Positions 61,660-64,000 of a stretch of DNA of 64,000 bases are shown one piece after another. Below the pieces are notes generated by a model. The model did no database searches, was not told the origin of the DNA, and saw only the letters and a list, made by a program, of their open reading frames with translations. The position numbers were made by a program, and so were the translations under genes. This stretch comes from CAYRNY01 sp964425755 (GTDB taxonomy: Bacteria > Chloroflexota > Anaerolineae > Aggregatilineales > Aggregatilineaceae). The DNA lies in contig CAYRNY010000006.1 of the NCBI GenBank assembly GCA_964425755.1, forward strand, positions 62,001-126,000, given 5' to 3'. Numbering within the stretch: the stretch's first letter is position 1; each line of letters starts with the position of its first letter.

Positions 61660-61741
61660 CACACGCTTCCTTTGAAATGGCTGTTTGTATGTCCCACGCA
61701 ACCGGACACAAGATCAGGAGCACTGGCGACTTGTCCCGGCG

Positions 61742-62935
61742 CTAGATGAAAACGCCGGCCCCTTCCGCAGGTTCTACGGGAAACAGGCTGCCCTCACGCC
61801 CCGATAGCTCCTCATAACGTGCCGAAGTCGTGACAATGAAATCCTCCAGCTTGCGCGCGTCAATCAGCGCGACCACCGCGCCCGCCTCGCCCCCGCCGCT
61901 GTACCGCGCACCGTAGCAGGCAGGATGCTCAGTCGCCGCCTGCCACATGGCATCCAGCGCCGGAGAGCTGCTGCCGTAATCGTCACGCGCGCTCTGGTAG
62001 GACTCGTTCATCAACCTGCCGAACGTGACCAGATCACCGCTGGCGAGCGCATGCGCTCCCTGTTCCACGCGCGCGATCTCGGTCACGACGTGTCGCGCAC
62101 GGCGGAACTGCGCCTCGTCCAGCGCCGATTCGAACGTCTGCAGGCATTCGAGCGACACATCGCGCAACGTCTTCACGTCCTGATGGACCAAACCAATCGT
62201 GTACGCTGCGGCGTGTGCGTCCTCCGCCCGGCTGTTGTAGCCGGAACCGGCGATTTCGCGGCGAGTCTTGGTATCGCAGATCACGATCGCGGCGCCGGAA
62301 GGCAGCGCGATATGGCGGAATTCCAGCGAGCGGCAATCCAGATAAAGCGCGTGCTCGTTGCGCGCGTGCAGGCACGTGAACTGGTCCTGTATCCCCGTGC
62401 CCAATCCCATATAATCACGCTCGACCTGCAAGCCAATCTGTGCCAGTTCGCTACGCTCCTCGCGCCAACCTTCCAGCGCCTGCCACATGATCGTGAAAGC
62501 GTTCTCGACGGCAGCCGACGAGCTGAGCCCGGCGCGCATCGCGACATTTCCCAAAAAGACCGCGTTGATGCCGTTGACCTGTAGACCCCGGCGCTGCAGG
62601 GCCCACGCGACCCCAGCCGGGTACATCGCCCAGCGCGGCAAAGGGGTGCCGATGACATCAGCTTTTTCATCCAGGCGCTTCAGCGAGAACGTCACCGTTT
62701 CATCCAAGTCCACCGCTTTTAGCTGGACCAGATCAGGGGTCGTCCCATACGCGGCAGCCAGCCAGATCTCACGATTGATCGCAATGTTGATCACCGTGCC
62801 GCCGTGCATATCCACATGCCCGCCCAGCAAATTCACGCGTCCGGGCGACCGCACAAAGACATCCGGTGAATAACCAGGATACGCGCGTTCGAACGCAGTT
62901 AAAAGAGGCCGGGGCAGTGTCGTCAGGTGTTGCAT
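61742..62935 (-). CDS. Galactokinase-like GHMP sugar kinase, altered sugar motif
   Basis: A 397-residue GHMP kinase with galactokinase architecture. The ATP loop AMRAGLSSSAAVENAF, the segment MGLGTGIQDQFTCLHA and the third motif YGARYSGGGEAGAVVAL are clear. The sugar-binding signature reads GRVNLLGGHVDMHGG where galactokinases have GRVNLIGEHTDYNGG: the Glu that contacts the sugar O6 is Gly39, and the following Thr and Tyr are also changed. Arg33, His40 and Asp42 remain. A sugar other than galactose is possible (fucose, arabinose). An alternative start lies nine codons upstream at 62962, overlapping the preceding gene. Confidence 0.8.
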   Translation of the reverse strand: MQHLTTLPRPLLTAFERAYPGYSPDVFVRSPGRVNLLGGHVDMHGGTVINIAINREIWLAAAYGTTPDLVQLKAVDLDETVTFSLKRLDEKADVIGTPLPRWAMYPAGVAWALQRRGLQVNGINAVFLGNVAMRAGLSSSAAVENAFTIMWQALEGWREERSELAQIGLQVERDYMGLGTGIQDQFTCLHARNEHALYLDCRSLEFRHIALPSGAAIVICDTKTRREIAGSGYNSRAEDAHAAAYTIGLVHQDVKTLRDVSLECLQTFESALDEAQFRRARHVVTEIARVEQGAHALASGDLVTFGRLMNESYQSARDDYGSSSPALDAMWQAATEHPACYGARYSGGGEAGAVVALIDARKLEDFIVTTSARYEELSGREGSLFPVEPAEGAGVFI

Positions 62936-62954
62936 GGATGTCGGGCGTATTCTG

Positions 62955-64000
62955 CTAGTCATCGAATTCCACATTAATCCCGTGTTGCTGGAGTGCAGCG
63001 GCCAGATCGTGTTCCTGCCCTGCACGAACGAGTACCGCGGTAGGGCCAAGCTGTGCCCCCAAGAATCGACGTAGCTCAGGCGTTTCAAGAATCGTGCGCA
63101 GCGCGTCCGGGTCGTTGGTACGCAGCACAACGGCGCGTGACATCCACACGTCCGCGCGACCGGTCTGCTCCCACCGCTCGAAAAGCTCCTGCACCGGGCG
63201 GGGGAGTGTATCGCGTCCGGTGGTCCGGCGCAAGAAGGCCCGGATCGCATCGAGCGGAAGGCCCTGTTCCGCCGCGCGCTGCAAACCGGCTGCCGTGACG
63301 CGATAGACATACGGATCACCGGGCGTTTCCCACTCGCTGATGCGCGCGATCTGGAACCGCTCATACCGGCTGAGCATGCGCGGCGCGAGCAGCGTGCCAT
63401 CATCTTGCAGTTCGGCAGGCAGCCGTTCTTCTTCCGGGTCCGGCCACTCTGTCATACCAATCAGCGCCCGTCCGTAGATCGTCAGCCGGCACAACGCGCC
63501 GCCATCGCCCAGATCGGTCAAGCCCAGCCAGTGCATCGGGCCGGCCAGGATGAACCGCAGCATCGCGCCTTCCACACGGTCCCAGTTTTCAAACCCGTGC
63601 AGATAGTCCCCGGTCCCCGCGTCGCGAATGTACCAGCTATCGTAATCACCGCCCGGACGCTGGAAGTCCGGCTCTTCAGCATGCACCAGTTCGACCAGTT
63701 CCTCGACCGGCCACCATGTATCCGGCGGGGCCATTTCAAGAAACGTGAGCACGGTCTGCCGCGCCAGCAGTGGATCGTTGCGCCAGCCGGTCGGTTCCGG
63801 TCGCAGTTCTGGCATATGCCAGAGCTCGTTGTACAACGTGCTGGACTGCCACGCCTCGACCAGGGCGCGTACCTGCCGGGGACGCGTATCGTCCAACCAG
63901 CTTTTCGCGCGCGCAGGGACCGGCTTGAACAGGCCATCCTCGTTAGCCGCCAGCCCCATGCTGCCCGCCAGGCTGATCATCAACGCGATTGAAGAAGGTG
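62955..64000 (-). CDS. Helicase-associated-domain protein, 5' end outside window
   Basis: The last 340-odd residues of a longer protein; the reading frame stays open to the window edge, so the true start is not visible. The C-terminus, with MSRAVVLRTNDPDALRTILE and LGPTAVLVRAGQEHDLAAAL, resembles the XPB/Ssl2-like helicase C-terminal region of 'helicase-associated domain' proteins found in Chloroflexota and Actinomycetota. No Walker motif is in the visible part. Its stop is 19 bases before the galactokinase-like start. Confidence 0.6.
   Translation of the reverse strand, partial: PSSIALMISLAGSMGLAANEDGLFKPVPARAKSWLDDTRPRQVRALVEAWQSSTLYNELWHMPELRPEPTGWRNDPLLARQTVLTFLEMAPPDTWWPVEELVELVHAEEPDFQRPGGDYDSWYIRDAGTGDYLHGFENWDRVEGAMLRFILAGPMHWLGLTDLGDGGALCRLTIYGRALIGMTEWPDPEEERLPAELQDDGTLLAPRMLSRYERFQIARISEWETPGDPYVYRVTAAGLQRAAEQGLPLDAIRAFLRRTTGRDTLPRPVQELFERWEQTGRADVWMSRAVVLRTNDPDALRTILETPELRRFLGAQLGPTAVLVRAGQEHDLAAALQQHGINVEFDD

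Noticed and set aside
62936..63403. N-terminal extension of the galactokinase-like protein
   Set aside because: The extension is Arg/Ser/Cys-rich, overlaps the helicase-associated gene in another frame, and galactokinase homology starts at the 62935 methionine.

Overview
The window most likely comes from a heterotrophic member of the Chloroflexota (Anaerolineae-like). This is inferred from gene content: several ABC sugar importers with LacI-type repressors, a rve-type transposase of a kind I associate with this phylum, a helicase-associated-domain protein, PadR-controlled drug export and tandem Usp remnants. No rRNA or other taxonomic marker is present, so the assignment is moderate. The right half is visibly GC-rich; the block around 10-17.4 kb looks more AT-rich.

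Layout. (1) 0-2 kb: a small membrane protein and a secreted SnoaL-like protein. (2) 2-8.8 kb, minus strand: a LacI-controlled importer operon ending in a GH42 beta-galactosidase. (3) 8.8-10 kb: a decayed insertion sequence. (4) 10.3-24.3 kb, plus strand: LacI regulator, importer, GH31 glycosidase, aldo-keto reductase, FGGY kinase, GatD-like dehydrogenase, class II aldolase, PfkB sugar-phosphate kinase and GH29 alpha-L-fucosidase. These could convert a hexose through a polyol and polyol phosphate to a ketohexose bisphosphate and trioses. (5) 24.3-30.6 kb, minus strand: a third importer operon with a GH63-like glycosidase behind a LacI gene that has three tandem 12-bp palindromic operators. None of the three importers carries its own ATPase. 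(6) 31-36 kb: a truncated MFS transporter, a Spy-like protein, a metallophosphoesterase, an Fe-S protein, a tiny unannotated gene and eroded Usp and membrane-protein genes. (7) 35.8-39.2 kb: an arsenic-type operon (ArsR, redox-active disulfide protein, permease, Acr3) with three related ArsR-like operators. (8) 39.4-41.7 kb: PadR regulator and ABC-2 exporter. (9) 41.9-42.6 kb: an ISAs1 remnant, a candidate structured small RNA with promoter and terminator, and tRNA-Arg(ACG). (10) 42.6-44.5 kb: GH20-like glycosidase.

(11) 44.5-52.7 kb is an aspartate-family amino-acid cluster: aspartokinase, MetX, MetY, aspartate-semialdehyde dehydrogenase, ThrB and ThrC, without homoserine dehydrogenase. Two different RNA controls are visible. 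A Thr/Ile/Met-rich leader peptide with a terminator/antiterminator precedes aspartokinase, and a SAM-I riboswitch with a terminator precedes metY-metX. (12) 52.8-64 kb: housekeeping and miscellaneous genes (cation/proton antiporter, ABC-F ATPase, M24 peptidase, TsaD, SGNH protein, 2H phosphoesterase, galactokinase-like kinase with an altered signature, and the 3' part of a helicase-associated-domain gene that runs off the window).

The observations most worth following are the aspartokinase attenuator, the proposed polyol-phosphate sugar route, the small RNA near 42.3 kb, and the operator arrays of the ArsR and LacI systems.
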